Of a DNA stretch of 34,241 bases, positions 7,778-15,238 are shown in pieces; position 1 is the first letter of the stretch; each line of letters opens with the position of its first letter. The notes beneath the pieces are model-generated. The model saw only the letters and a list, made by a program, of their open reading frames with translations, did not search any database and was not told where the DNA came from. The position numbers and the translations under genes were made by a program. Origin of the DNA: Candidatus Woesearchaeota archaeon (GTDB lineage Archaea; Nanobdellota; Nanobdellia; SCGC-AAA011-G17; GW2011-AR20); the NCBI GenBank assembly GCA_018302685.1, contig JAGVZK010000010.1, positions 1 to 34,241 of the forward strand, read 5' to 3'.

Positions 7778-9661
7778 TTATCTAATTCTGACAGCATCTA
7801 ATGTTCTTGGCGCTATGGTCTCAATTCTGAATGTCTTATGGATGCTTGAGGCCAAATCAAGGCACTTTGAACTTTCCCCATGAACCAATATTATCTTCTT
7901 GGGCTTTGGATCAAGCCTCTTGACAAAATTCATCAGCTGGTCCCTGGAAGAGTGGCCTGAAAATCCCTTGAGCGCAAAAATTTTGAGCTTGACGCTGATG
8001 GTTTCATCCTCGCTGATTCTTATGTCTCCGTCCCCGTTTTCAAGCCTTCTTCCCAATGAACCAGGCCCCTGATAGGAGACTAGAACAAGAGAATTTCTCT
8101 CAGAATTTGCAAGCTCCTTGAAATACTCAACAGAAGCTCCTCCGGTCATCATGCCAGAAGTGGCCAATATGACGCACGGCCCACCCTCTATCACTTCCTT
8201 CATTTCTTTCTGTGAGCCCACATGATGGAATATCTTGCTCAGGAATGGATTGTGATCCTTGTGGAATATTGATTTTTTTACCAGTGAATTGAAGAAATCT
8301 GGATAAGCAGTGTGGATTGCGGTGACATCCCACACCATCCCCTGGACATAAACAGGTATTTCGGGAATCAGCCCGTTCTTGTGCGACTTTTCGACTATCA
8401 GCATGATCTCCTGGGCTCTTCCAACTCCAAGGACAGGGATAAGGCATTTGCCTCTTTTCTCAATAGTCTCTTTGATTATTTTGACTAATTCATTTTCGGA
8501 GTCCTTTCTTGTCGCAGGATTGTCGTCCTTTCCTCCATAAGTTGCCTCCATGATTACTGTTTCCAGCCTCGGAAATTTTGTTATTGCCTGTGATAATAAA
8601 TTGGAATTCTCATAATTTATATCTCCAGTGTAAAGGAGATTATGAAGGCCGTTTCCAACATGAAGATGGATCATTGCGCTTCCAAGGGTGTGTCCGGCAT
8701 TGTATAGAGTAATCCTTATATCTGGAGTGATGTCTGTAACCTCTTCGTAATCTAAGACAACAGTGTGCTTCACGACTTCTTTAATGTCTGTTGAAGAGTA
8801 AATTGAATCCTTGGCTTCCTTCTGCGATACTGAGATGTAATCCAGCGTAAGCAGAGCCGCAATATCCCTTGTCGGGGCCGTGCAGTAAACCGGGCCTCTG
8901 TAGCCCATCTTGAATAGGTAGGGAAGAAGTCCGACATGATCCAGATGGCTGTGGCTTATGATGACGGCATCTAGATCGTTTATGTTGAACTCTGGAGCCT
9001 CCAGATATGGAAATGCATCCTGTTCATTTGCAATGTCAATTCCGCAGTCAAGCAGGACTCTTGATTCTGGGGTCTGCAGCAGTATGCACGACCTTCCGAC
9101 GTGCCTTGCAGCCCCGAGGAAAGTGGCTCTTATCCACTGCGACCTCTTTTCCCTTGTCCATCCGTCATATATTCTTTTTCCTATTTTGTTGAGGAACCTT
9201 CTTCTGTAGTCATTGTTCTCATACAGGACTCCTCTTATGTTCTCGATTAATTTTGATCTTATTGAGGGTGTTCTCTTGATCTGTGGAACCCAAAGTGTTT
9301 TTTCCCTTATGTCTTTCAGAACTTCTCCAGCTTTTCCGATTGCAACTCCCGGCTTCTCAACTTCTATAATCACAATTGACCTTTGAGGATCAAATATCAT
9401 TTGGGACAGTCCAGCATCCCCAGGAATCAGTTTTCTTATCTGCTCTTCAGCCTTTTCAATTCCCATTGTCATGCTCGGGTCAGGCCTGAGCTCAACTCTC
9501 TTCTTGATGCTGTCAACGATCTTCTTGATCACTCCATTGCTGTTCAGAAAAAAATCCTTGGTTTTTGTATAAACAACTATGTTGGCCCCTTCAAATAATG
9601 TGTCAGAAATATCTACATTACTTGGTATTTCCTTTAATACTTCTTTTATTATATCTGCCAT
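7778..9661 (-). CDS. fttA: Transcription termination factor FttA (aCPSF1, KH/beta-CASP ribonuclease)
   Basis: Archaeal CPSF73-type nuclease that cleaves nascent RNA at U-rich sites and terminates transcription. Residues 1-140 carry two KH-like domains, with the GxxG turn IGKAG at 108-112. A metallo-beta-lactamase domain follows, with HSHLDH at 237-242, the later motif YNAGHTLGSAMIH and the Asp of LYTGDINYE. A beta-CASP insert (LIPVLGVGRAQEIM) follows, and the C-terminal motifs are GFSGHSSRDQL and ILVHGESSK. Length 627 aa is normal. Its start lies 19 bases downstream of psmB, so the two form an operon, an arrangement seen in other archaea that would tie proteolysis and mRNA 3'-end formation together. 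Confidence 0.97.
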   Translation of the reverse strand: MADIIKEVLKEIPSNVDISDTLFEGANIVVYTKTKDFFLNSNGVIKKIVDSIKKRVELRPDPSMTMGIEKAEEQIRKLIPGDAGLSQMIFDPQRSIVIIEVEKPGVAIGKAGEVLKDIREKTLWVPQIKRTPSIRSKLIENIRGVLYENNDYRRRFLNKIGKRIYDGWTREKRSQWIRATFLGAARHVGRSCILLQTPESRVLLDCGIDIANEQDAFPYLEAPEFNINDLDAVIISHSHLDHVGLLPYLFKMGYRGPVYCTAPTRDIAALLTLDYISVSQKEAKDSIYSSTDIKEVVKHTVVLDYEEVTDITPDIRITLYNAGHTLGSAMIHLHVGNGLHNLLYTGDINYENSNLLSQAITKFPRLETVIMEATYGGKDDNPATRKDSENELVKIIKETIEKRGKCLIPVLGVGRAQEIMLIVEKSHKNGLIPEIPVYVQGMVWDVTAIHTAYPDFFNSLVKKSIFHKDHNPFLSKIFHHVGSQKEMKEVIEGGPCVILATSGMMTGGASVEYFKELANSERNSLVLVSYQGPGSLGRRLENGDGDIRISEDETISVKLKIFALKGFSGHSSRDQLMNFVKRLDPKPKKIILVHGESSKCLDLASSIHKTFRIETIAPRTLDAVRIR

Positions 9662-9680
9662 TATTATAGAACTTTATTCC

Positions 9681-10316
9681 TTAAGCTGAAATATCCATCT
9701 GGTTGTCTTTGTTGAAAACTTCCTTTATGCCACTTTTTGTCACTTCATAAACTTCAATTCCATTTCCTGATGCGGCGTCTCTCTGTATTGCTGCGTTCAC
9801 TGCCTGCACTGCAAGTTTAATAGCATCCGGGGAGTTCATGTTCCTTCTGTAATTTGACTCAAGCGTCCCTGTGGCATACATCATTCCTGAGCCGTCAGTA
9901 GAATAATCATCAAACTTTATTACGGAGCCGTCCATCCCGATTGAATATAAATGTGCTCCCTCACCGTCCCTTCCAGCAACTAAGAACTCAACCACTGAAG
10001 GGATATACTGCCTTGCGCTTCCATAAAGTATATTTGCCAGGAAATTCACCGACTCCTTGACAGAGTGAGCCTTATTTCTCCTGAGCTCTGTCAGCTTCAG
10101 GTTAGCTCTTAAAAATCTTCCAAGCAACTGTGCATCAGATACTGAGCCAGTCATTGCAATGAGGAGATTATCATTGACTTTGTATATTTTCTTGAATTTT
10201 TTATCCACAACTATTCTCCCTGCTAGAGTAACCCTCTTGTCAGCCGCCAAGATGACCGAATCTTTGGCGCATAAGCCCACAATCGTGGTTCCTGTTTTCT
10301 TGATTTCTTTTTCCAT
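9681..10316 (-). CDS. psmB: Proteasome beta subunit
   Basis: Catalytic subunit of the 20S core particle, an N-terminal threonine hydrolase. The propeptide is very short: cleavage after Gly9 in KKTG-TTIVGL exposes Thr10. Asp26 and Lys42 (in KFKKIY) correspond to the Asp17 and Lys33 of the family's active site. Length 211 aa fits. It is the first gene of the psmB-fttA operon. A TATA-like TTTATAAAC on the minus strand (about 10360-10370) is consistent with a leader of roughly 20 nt. The alpha subunit is not in the window. Confidence 0.96.
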   Translation of the reverse strand: MEKEIKKTGTTIVGLCAKDSVILAADKRVTLAGRIVVDKKFKKIYKVNDNLLIAMTGSVSDAQLLGRFLRANLKLTELRRNKAHSVKESVNFLANILYGSARQYIPSVVEFLVAGRDGEGAHLYSIGMDGSVIKFDDYSTDGSGMMYATGTLESNYRRNMNSPDAIKLAVQAVNAAIQRDAASGNGIEVYEVTKSGIKEVFNKDNQMDISA

Positions 10317-10403
10317 CTTGAATCACTTAGAAACTCACTGGTTTATCTGTGTCTGAATTTGTTTATAAATTTTTTGGTGATGTTCCCCGGAAGAAAATTA
10401 TAA

Positions 10404-10676
10404 TTAGTTTATGATTTCAATTTTTAATGCATTGTACATCCATCTATGAAGTAGACAATGTCGTGCAGTCACTCTAATCTCTTTTTGTGGTTTCAATGAT
10501 TCTATGTATTCATCACACCAATTAAGCAAATAAAAACCAAAACAAAGGTCTTTCCCCCCATAATCAACTTTAGGTAAGATGTTCAAATAAAAAACCGGCT
10601 TTTTCAAACGTTGCCTTTCTTTCACTCCATCAAGAGCAACTGTTCCTTCAAATATCCTTTCTCTTAACCCTAACAT
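10404..10676 (-). CDS. Hypothetical protein, 90 aa
   Basis: Not recognised. I chose the ATG at 10676 (MLGLRERIFEG) over upstream in-frame ATGs (10724 and 10748) because a strong TATA box at 10701-10714 lies 25-38 nt before it. Transcription would then begin downstream of the longer start sites, and the overlap with the upstream gene disappears. The protein has a hydrophobic strand pattern (KKPVFYLNILPKV, LCFGFYLLNWCDEY) and a His/Trp-bearing end (ARHCLLHRWMYNAL), with no signal peptide or known motif. It may be functionally linked to the orphan just upstream (25 bp gap, same strand). Confidence 0.5.
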   Translation of the reverse strand: MLGLRERIFEGTVALDGVKERQRLKKPVFYLNILPKVDYGGKDLCFGFYLLNWCDEYIESLKPQKEIRVTARHCLLHRWMYNALKIEIIN

Positions 10677-10700
10677 CTTAATCACTGTTAAGTTGTGAAG

Positions 10701-10714
10701 GTTATTTATAAACT
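10701..10714 (-). promoter_or_regulatory. TATA box inside the 3' end of the upstream gene
   Basis: On the minus strand this reads GTTTATAAATAAC in the middle of the block and overlaps the stop codon (10702-10704) of the 98-aa orphan. It lies 25-38 nt before the ATG at 10676 and decides that start. Confidence 0.55.
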
Positions 10715-10998
10715 TTTTGGTCATTTGTAAATTCAATCCATAATGCAAGAGGATAGTAATGTCCCCCGCTACTTTTTCTCATGAACAAATCCGTTACCAA
10801 CGCTTTAACACCGTCTGCTAAATAAATTTTATCTTCCTCAGGGGCTATATAAAATAACCTTCTGGGAGACTTGCCCTCAAGATTACCAGTATCAGAACTC
10901 TCCAAATTGATGTAGCATACTTTTAGAATCCCAAAAAGATGTTCTTCAGATTCGCGCCATTTTTTTATTCGCCCTTCAAGTCTTCTTATGAGTGCCAT
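10702..10998 (-). CDS. Hypothetical protein, 98 aa
   Basis: Not recognised. A longer open frame reaches back to 11157, but it would run antisense through the PIN gene. The ATG at 10998 (MALIRRLEGRIKKW) is preceded by a TATA box at 11013-11027 and is the likely start. The protein opens with a basic amphipathic helix, continues with FGILKVCYINLES, then RRLFYIAPEEDKIYLADGVKALVTDLFM, and ends near HYYPLALWIEF. No membrane segment or metal site is seen. It shares its promoter region with the divergent PIN-rpo7 operon, which would couple their expression. Confidence 0.5.
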   Translation of the reverse strand: MALIRRLEGRIKKWRESEEHLFGILKVCYINLESSDTGNLEGKSPRRLFYIAPEEDKIYLADGVKALVTDLFMRKSSGGHYYPLALWIEFTNDQKVYK

Positions 10999-11012
10999 GA
11001 ACTCAACCAAAG

Positions 11013-11027
11013 AAATATTTTTATAAG
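11013..11027. promoter_or_regulatory. Bidirectional TATA box between orphan and PIN-rpo7 operon
   Basis: AAATATTTTTATAAG reads as a TATA element both ways. It lies 21-30 nt before the PIN ATG (11048, plus) and 15-29 nt before the orphan ATG (10998, minus). Only 49 bp separate the two start codons. Confidence 0.5.
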
Positions 11028-11047
11028 CATTGTGGTAATGCAATAGC

Positions 11048-11383
11048 ATGAAAAAAGTAATTCTTGATACAAATTTTATTTTATCCTGTCTAAGCTTTAA
11101 GATAGACTTCATTGTGGAAACAAGAAAGCTGGTTCCAAATTCTACATTGAGCATCATGAAGGGAACGCTTCACGAATTGGAAAATAAGAAGCTTGGAAAT
11201 CTTGCATTGCAGATATTGGGCGAAAAAAAAGTAAACGTGATTGATTCAGGGGATTACGTCGATAATGAAATACTGAATCTGAAAGGAGATTATGCGGTGG
11301 CAACTAATGACAAGGAACTGATTAAAAAATTAAAATTCCCAATAATAAGGATCAAGCAGAAAAAATATCTAATTTTGCAGTAA
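11048..11383 (+). CDS. PIN-domain ribonuclease, Fcf1-like
   Basis: Small PIN nuclease of 111 residues. Acidic residues of the metal site are Asp7 in ILDTNF, Glu43 in LHELENKK, and Asp81 and/or Asp88 in GDYAVATNDKEL. The DTNF opening and ATND motif match the archaeal group related to rRNA-processing Fcf1/Utp24 rather than typical VapC toxins, and no antitoxin gene is adjacent. A PIN gene directly upstream of rpo7-spt4-rps24e-rps27ae is a recurring archaeal arrangement, which supports a housekeeping RNA role such as rRNA maturation (inference). It is 41 bases before rpo7. Confidence 0.85.
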   Translation: MKKVILDTNFILSCLSFKIDFIVETRKLVPNSTLSIMKGTLHELENKKLGNLALQILGEKKVNVIDSGDYVDNEILNLKGDYAVATNDKELIKKLKFPIIRIKQKKYLILQ

Positions 11384-11423
11384 GAGTTAACTTTAAAAAC
11401 CTTAAACGTTCAATTTAAATAAA

Positions 11424-11960
11424 ATGTTTTATGAATACGAATTAAGGAGTCATATAAGGGTTGACCCAAAGAACTTTCAGGACGATGTCAACAAGGCGGT
11501 TCTCAAGCAGTTGAATGAAACCTTTGAGACATTCATAGGGAAAGATTTGGGGATTGCGATAGGAGTTTCTGAATTGATTGAGGTGGGAGAGGGGATAATA
11601 ATACCTGGGGACGGGGCAGCTTATTATGACACCAGATTCAAGCTCCTGACTTTCAAGCCAGAGCTTCAGGAAGTGTGCCTCGGAGAAATCTCAGACATAA
11701 CTGATTTTGGGGCTTTCATAAACTTAGGACCTATAGACGGGATGATTCATGTGTCCCAGACAATGGATGATTATGTGACTTTTGCAAAATCAGGCGTTTT
11801 AACCGGAAAGGAAACTAAGAAAAGTTTAAAAATAAAGGATTTGTGCAGAGCTAGAATAGTTGCAATAAGCTACAAGAATATAAGGGACCCTAAAATCGGA
11901 TTGACAATGCGTCAGGCTGAGATGGGAAAATTGTCCGATTTGAAGGAGAGTAAAAAATGA
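11424..11960 (+). CDS. rpoE: RNA polymerase subunit Rpo7 (RpoE')
   Basis: Stalk subunit of archaeal RNA polymerase, partner of Rpo4, involved in promoter opening and RNA binding. The N-terminal tip domain (residues 1-80, MFYEYELRSHIRVDPKNF...) is followed by an S1 RNA-binding domain (about 82-165: GEISDITDFGAFINLGPIDGMIHVSQ). Length 178 aa is normal for the family. Its last four bases overlap the spt4 start, so the subunits are translationally coupled. Members downstream are spt4, rps24e and rps27ae. Confidence 0.96.
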   Translation: MFYEYELRSHIRVDPKNFQDDVNKAVLKQLNETFETFIGKDLGIAIGVSELIEVGEGIIIPGDGAAYYDTRFKLLTFKPELQEVCLGEISDITDFGAFINLGPIDGMIHVSQTMDDYVTFAKSGVLTGKETKKSLKIKDLCRARIVAISYKNIRDPKIGLTMRQAEMGKLSDLKESKK

Positions 11961-12139
11961 AAAAAGTGTGCAAGAAATGCGGGTTATTCGTCGAAAAAGA
12001 CAAATGCCCAAATGATGGGGGCGATAGTTTTAGCGACAGCTGGAAAGGCCGTCTGTTCATATTTGACGCTAACAAGTCAGAAGTTGCAAAGAATTTAGAC
12101 ATTAAAATGAAGGGGGAGTACGCAATCAAGATAAAATGA
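11957..12139 (+). CDS. spt4: Transcription elongation factor Spt4 (RpoE'')
   Basis: Zinc-binding partner of Spt5, promoting processive elongation. The 60-residue protein has the family zinc-ribbon layout, but only three of the four cysteines: Cys5, Cys8 and Cys17. The fourth position, in the usual CPxC motif, is Asp20 (KCPNDGGDSFSDSWKG). Aspartate might still ligate zinc, or zinc may have been lost. The rest (W29-KGRLFIFDANKSEVAKNLDIKMKG) matches the Spt5-binding core. It overlaps rpo7 by four bases upstream and rps24e by four bases downstream. Confidence 0.93.
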   Translation: MKKVCKKCGLFVEKDKCPNDGGDSFSDSWKGRLFIFDANKSEVAKNLDIKMKGEYAIKIK

Positions 12140-12420
12140 AAGTTCTGAGCCAATTTAAAAATAATTTGATGGGAAGGGTTGATTATGAAATTGATGTGGG
12201 CCACGACAAGTCCTCCACTCCAAAGAGGGATGAAATAATTAAAAAATTGGCTGAATTCTTCAAGGTGAATCCCAAATTGGTGAAATTGAGGGCAATTAGC
12301 CAGAAATACGGCTTTCCAAAGAGCAGAATCAAGGCCTCTATCTATGAGTCAGAAGAGGGATTTAAGGTTGAGGTAACAAACAAGAAGAAAAATGGCAAAA
12401 AAGAAGAAACCAAAAAATAA
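12136..12420 (+). CDS. rps24e: Ribosomal protein S24e
   Basis: Archaeal/eukaryotic small-subunit protein. The core [28 protein letters not shown] followed by [20 protein letters not shown] is characteristic. Length 94 aa is normal, with a lysine-rich tail. It overlaps spt4 by 4 nt, and its lysine-rich tail overlaps the rps27ae coding start by 29 nt in another frame. Confidence 0.95.
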   Translation: MKVLSQFKNNLMGRVDYEIDVGHDKSSTPKRDEIIKKLAEFFKVNPKLVKLRAISQKYGFPKSRIKASIYESEEGFKVEVTNKKKNGKKEETKK

Positions 12421-12574
12421 AAGCCCGAGCAAGAAATCCGCTAAGTATAAGTTGGAGGGATCTAGCCTTGTTAGGGGTAGAACCTGCCCAAAGTGCGGTC
12501 CAGGAGTATTCCTGGGAAAGCATAAAGATAGGCTTTACTGCGGCAAGTGCCATTACGTTGAGATGGGTAATTAA
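12392..12574 (+). CDS. rps27ae: Ribosomal protein S27ae
   Basis: Small-subunit zinc-ribbon protein without the eukaryotic ubiquitin fusion. Zinc ligands are Cys32, Cys35, Cys50 and Cys53 (TCPKCGPG...LYCGKCHY). The N-terminal 20 residues are almost all Lys, Ser and Pro. The start at 12392 gives an unusual 29-nt overlap with rps24e; no later ATG is available before the conserved core. It ends the PIN-rpo7-spt4-rps24e-rps27ae operon. Confidence 0.93.
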   Translation: MAKKKKPKNKSPSKKSAKYKLEGSSLVRGRTCPKCGPGVFLGKHKDRLYCGKCHYVEMGN

Positions 12575-12635
12575 TTTTCTTTAAAAATCATTATCTCTTG
12601 AGGCAATGAATCCTCTGGATTAAAATTAGAATTGC

Positions 12636-12725
12636 ATCACCTCCAATTATTGTGTCACAAACTTATTATAAAACCCGAAGAAGCTCCATCCGAAGACAGA
12701 GACTTCTTGGGAAAAAAGAGGTGAT
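12636..12725. ncRNA. Candidate structured RNA element between rps27ae and scpA
   Basis: Two nested stems are visible. The outer stem is ATCACCTC (12636-12643) with GAGGTGAT (12718-12725), eight perfect pairs. The inner stem is CCCGAAGAAG (12674-12683) with CTTCTTGGG (12703-12711), nine pairs with one bulged G and a 19-nt loop. The 5' arm, ATCACCTCC, equals the known 3' terminus of 16S rRNA (anti-Shine-Dalgarno) and the 3' arm equals a ribosome binding site. No open frame uses either. A TATA-like TTATTATAAAA lies inside the element, so the whole may be coincidental. Confidence 0.35.
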
Positions 12726-12793
12726 TAATATTGGGATAATCTACTAGTATATAAACCTTTCGGTTAGTTCTTATTTTAAAGTAGTTACATAAT

Positions 12794-12803
12794 CTTATAA
12801 AAC
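12794..12803 (+). promoter_or_regulatory. TATA box for scpA
   Basis: CTTATAAAAC, 21-30 nt before the scpA ATG at 12824. There is no ribosome binding site between, which fits a leaderless message. Confidence 0.6.
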
Positions 12804-12823
12804 GTTAGTAGTATCTTTCACTC

Positions 12824-13546
12824 ATGCACCAAGAAATATATAACATGCTCATTCAAAGAGACGAGATTACGTGGCAGTCAATTCTTATGGATTTGATAAA
12901 ATCAGAGCAGATGAGCCCATGGGACATAGACGTTTCCCAGCTGGCAAAGATGTATCTCAAAAAAGTTAAGGAGATGAAAGAGGCAAACCTTCACATTTCA
13001 GGCAAGATAATCCTTGCATCAGCTATGTTGTTGAGAATCAAGTCAAACAAGCTGGCAAACGAGGAAGTGTATAATTTTGATTCTATGCTCTTCAAGGAAG
13101 ATGATACTTATGAGGAGCTTGAAGACTTATTTGATTCCGCTCCAGATCCTTCAAAGGGCTCGTTCAGGCCCCAATTGACAATAAAGACGCCGATGCCGAG
13201 GAAGAGAAAAGTCACATTGAATGATCTTGTGTCTGCATTGAACAAGGCCCTTGAGATAGAGAAGAGAAGAACTATAAGAAACCAGCTTAATCAGATTGTC
13301 AATGTAAAAATTCCAGAGAAAAAAGTTGACATTTCCCAGTTGATTAAGGATGTTTATGACAAGATTGTGACTCTCTTCCAGACTAAGGAAAAATTGAAAT
13401 TTTCAGCGCTTGTGAATTCTGAGAAGAAGGAGGACAAGATAATGACATTCATTCCGGTTCTTCACCTTGCAAATCAGGAAAAGATAACAATAAATCAGGA
13501 GCAGGAATTTGGTGAGATAGACATAGAAATGTATCGCCAAAGCTGA
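12824..13546 (+). CDS. scpA: Segregation and condensation protein ScpA (kleisin)
   Basis: Kleisin subunit that bridges SMC heads in chromosome condensation. The N-terminal segment ITWQSILMDLIKSEQMSPWDIDVSQLAKMYL is the signature SMC-neck-binding helix pair, followed by HISGKIILASAMLLRIKSNKL. A variable acidic linker spans residues about 85-115, and a winged-helix C-terminus ends with EFGEIDIEMY. Length 240 aa fits. No scpB or smc lies in the window. It is a single gene with its own TATA box. Confidence 0.92.
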   Translation: MHQEIYNMLIQRDEITWQSILMDLIKSEQMSPWDIDVSQLAKMYLKKVKEMKEANLHISGKIILASAMLLRIKSNKLANEEVYNFDSMLFKEDDTYEELEDLFDSAPDPSKGSFRPQLTIKTPMPRKRKVTLNDLVSALNKALEIEKRRTIRNQLNQIVNVKIPEKKVDISQLIKDVYDKIVTLFQTKEKLKFSALVNSEKKEDKIMTFIPVLHLANQEKITINQEQEFGEIDIEMYRQS

Positions 13547-13611
13547 AATAGAATTTAAAACCACAAAAGATTTATAAAAAAATAAAACAGACAAAAAAGG
13601 GGTGAAAAACT

Positions 13612-14337
13612 ATGAGTTTCAATTATTTGGGTGCAATAAAGAGGCCTTTTGCAGATTTTAACAAGCTTTTAATCGGAGTTTTGTTTTTATTAATACCAAT
13701 AGTCAATATAGCGACGGGATTCTTTGTGAGGGGGTACAGGCTTGAGGCTGCCAAGAATTACAATAAGAAGCTTCCTGAATGGAAGGACTTCGGAAAGTTG
13801 TTTGTTAGGGGTTTGCTGTCTTGGGTCATCGCGATAATATACATGATCCCCGCATTCATTCTGTTGTTCGTTTCAATAGGAAGGATTATCTATGATGTGA
13901 TTATCCAGTATGGCTTGAGTCAGGGATTGAGCACGGATAATCCTCTGTCGGATTCCATAATTCAGAATTTCCTCCTGAGCAATACAGGGCTGATACCTGT
14001 GTTCTTCATAGGATTGGTTCTGATGGTGATGGCTGCTTATATAACTCCGATTGCAGTCATGGGGTACATTCAGAAGTACAATTTTAAGGATGCATTTAAG
14101 CTTGGTGAAGTGTTCAGGAAGGCATTTACAGGGAAGTACTTCGTTGCAATCCTGGCAATACTGCTCTATGGCTTTATAGTAAGCCTGGTGTTGAATGTGC
14201 TGCAGATGGGGATAGTTTTGATAGGTGTCCAGTTCATTGCGGTCGCCTTGACTCTGATAGTGACTTCATTGGCGTCATATATGCTGATGATAACAAACTA
14301 TACAGTCTTTGGGGAAGTCTATCCAAAGATTAAGTAA
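13612..14337 (+). CDS. DUF4013 family membrane protein
   Basis: Polytopic membrane protein with an N-terminal amphipathic stretch (IKRPFADFNKLLIG), a first helix pair, the family motif GYRLEAAKNYNKKLPEWKDFGKLFVRGLL, and four or five further hydrophobic helices. The LPEW-x-DFGxLFxRGL pattern is diagnostic of DUF4013, common in archaea and of unknown function. A TATA-like TTTATAAAA (about 13570) and a GGGGTG ribosome binding site precede the ATG. A T-rich terminator-like run follows the stop. Confidence 0.82.
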   Translation: MSFNYLGAIKRPFADFNKLLIGVLFLLIPIVNIATGFFVRGYRLEAAKNYNKKLPEWKDFGKLFVRGLLSWVIAIIYMIPAFILLFVSIGRIIYDVIIQYGLSQGLSTDNPLSDSIIQNFLLSNTGLIPVFFIGLVLMVMAAYITPIAVMGYIQKYNFKDAFKLGEVFRKAFTGKYFVAILAILLYGFIVSLVLNVLQMGIVLIGVQFIAVALTLIVTSLASYMLMITNYTVFGEVYPKIK

Positions 14338-14352
14338 TTTTTTTCTCTTTCT
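14338..14352 (+). terminator. T-rich terminator after the DUF4013 gene
   Basis: A run of seven T directly after the stop codon's TAA, then CTCTTTC. U-rich tracts of this kind are the known archaeal termination and FttA cleavage signal. Confidence 0.5.
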
Positions 14353-14398
14353 AATTGAATAGAGAATTATAGCCAAGCCCCCAAAATTCTTTTGACTT

Positions 14399-15238
14399 TC
14401 ATTTGTAAAATTTTATTTCTATTTTTTTATCAATGCTTAGAATTGCGAATTGCCCTTTGTCCGCCTCGCCTGGATTGACTAGCAAACTTTTGCCTATTTT
14501 TGCAGTTTTTTGTGAATACTCATGCATGTGGCCGCAAACAACAATCTTTGGCTGATATTTTCTTATATACTTTAAATAATACTCGTCCCCAAGATTTTTT
14601 CCATACATCGGGCTCTCTTTACACAGTATTTTATCCAGATGGTTTAAGGGAGGATCATGAATTAAAAAAATAGAATTATCAAAAGTTTCCACTTGAGAAA
14701 ATATTCTTTTTAATCTTTTATCCCACATTGAATTTGTTCTCGCAATTCCTTTTTTAATGTATTTGTTAAACTTAAGTTTTTCCTTTCCTTTTTCAGTAGG
14801 AAACCTGTATCCTGAATTAGCAATTAATGTAAAATCTTTTCTTTTAATTGTTCTAGCGTCCAACAATTCCAAATTTTTATATTTCTTAACTTCTTTTGAC
14901 AAAGAAACCAAAGAAGGTTTTTTGTTTCTTGAGTTCTTTTCCAAATCAAAATTGCCCCTTATAATATAAACTTTTTTCCCAAGCGAATTCAGAAATTTCA
15001 GCGTATTAATTAGGGTTTTACTTGACCTAATCCTTATTTTATTATATTTTTCTTTTCCGATTATTTTTTCCAAAGGTTTTTTGTCAAGTTCATTCCAATA
15101 TTTGAAAATGTATTTTCTCAAACCTCCGTCCGAAACGAGGTCCCCATTGCATAGGGCATATTCAAAATCTAAATTATAAACTCTATTCAACTTAGAATGT
15201 ATTTTTCCATGGAAATCACCAATCAATAAGAATTTCAT
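14399..15238 (-). CDS. Metallophosphoesterase (calcineurin-like)
   Basis: Di-metal phosphoesterase fold. Motifs in order are GDFHG (Asp8, His10), CNGDL (Asp33), IIRGNFD, FLIHDPPLNH and VCGHMHEYS. The final part (LLVNPGEADKGQFAILSID) resembles YfcE/MJ0936-type archaeal phosphodiesterases. At 279 residues it is longer than minimal enzymes; a lysine-rich insertion follows the NGDL motif (about 45-85). The start overlaps the hisS stop by four bases, so it is the last gene of a tRNA-His-hisS-phosphoesterase unit. The link to histidine charging is unknown. The substrate cannot be deduced. Confidence 0.88.
   Translation of the reverse strand: MKFLLIGDFHGKIHSKLNRVYNLDFEYALCNGDLVSDGGLRKYIFKYWNELDKKPLEKIIGKEKYNKIRIRSSKTLINTLKFLNSLGKKVYIIRGNFDLEKNSRNKKPSLVSLSKEVKKYKNLELLDARTIKRKDFTLIANSGYRFPTEKGKEKLKFNKYIKKGIARTNSMWDKRLKRIFSQVETFDNSIFLIHDPPLNHLDKILCKESPMYGKNLGDEYYLKYIRKYQPKIVVCGHMHEYSQKTAKIGKSLLVNPGEADKGQFAILSIDKKIEIKFYK

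Noticed and set aside
8127-8447. Histidine/cysteine-rich 106-codon minus-strand frame
   Set aside because: It lies wholly within fttA in another frame; the FttA protein is clearly the real product.
10702-11157. Long 151-codon minus-strand frame covering the PIN gene start
   Set aside because: Its first 53 codons lie antisense to the PIN gene and upstream of the likely promoter; the ATG at 10998 is preferred.
11048-11383. VapC toxin of a toxin-antitoxin pair
   Set aside because: No antitoxin is adjacent, and the gene sits in the conserved rpo7-spt4 operon with an Fcf1-like sequence.
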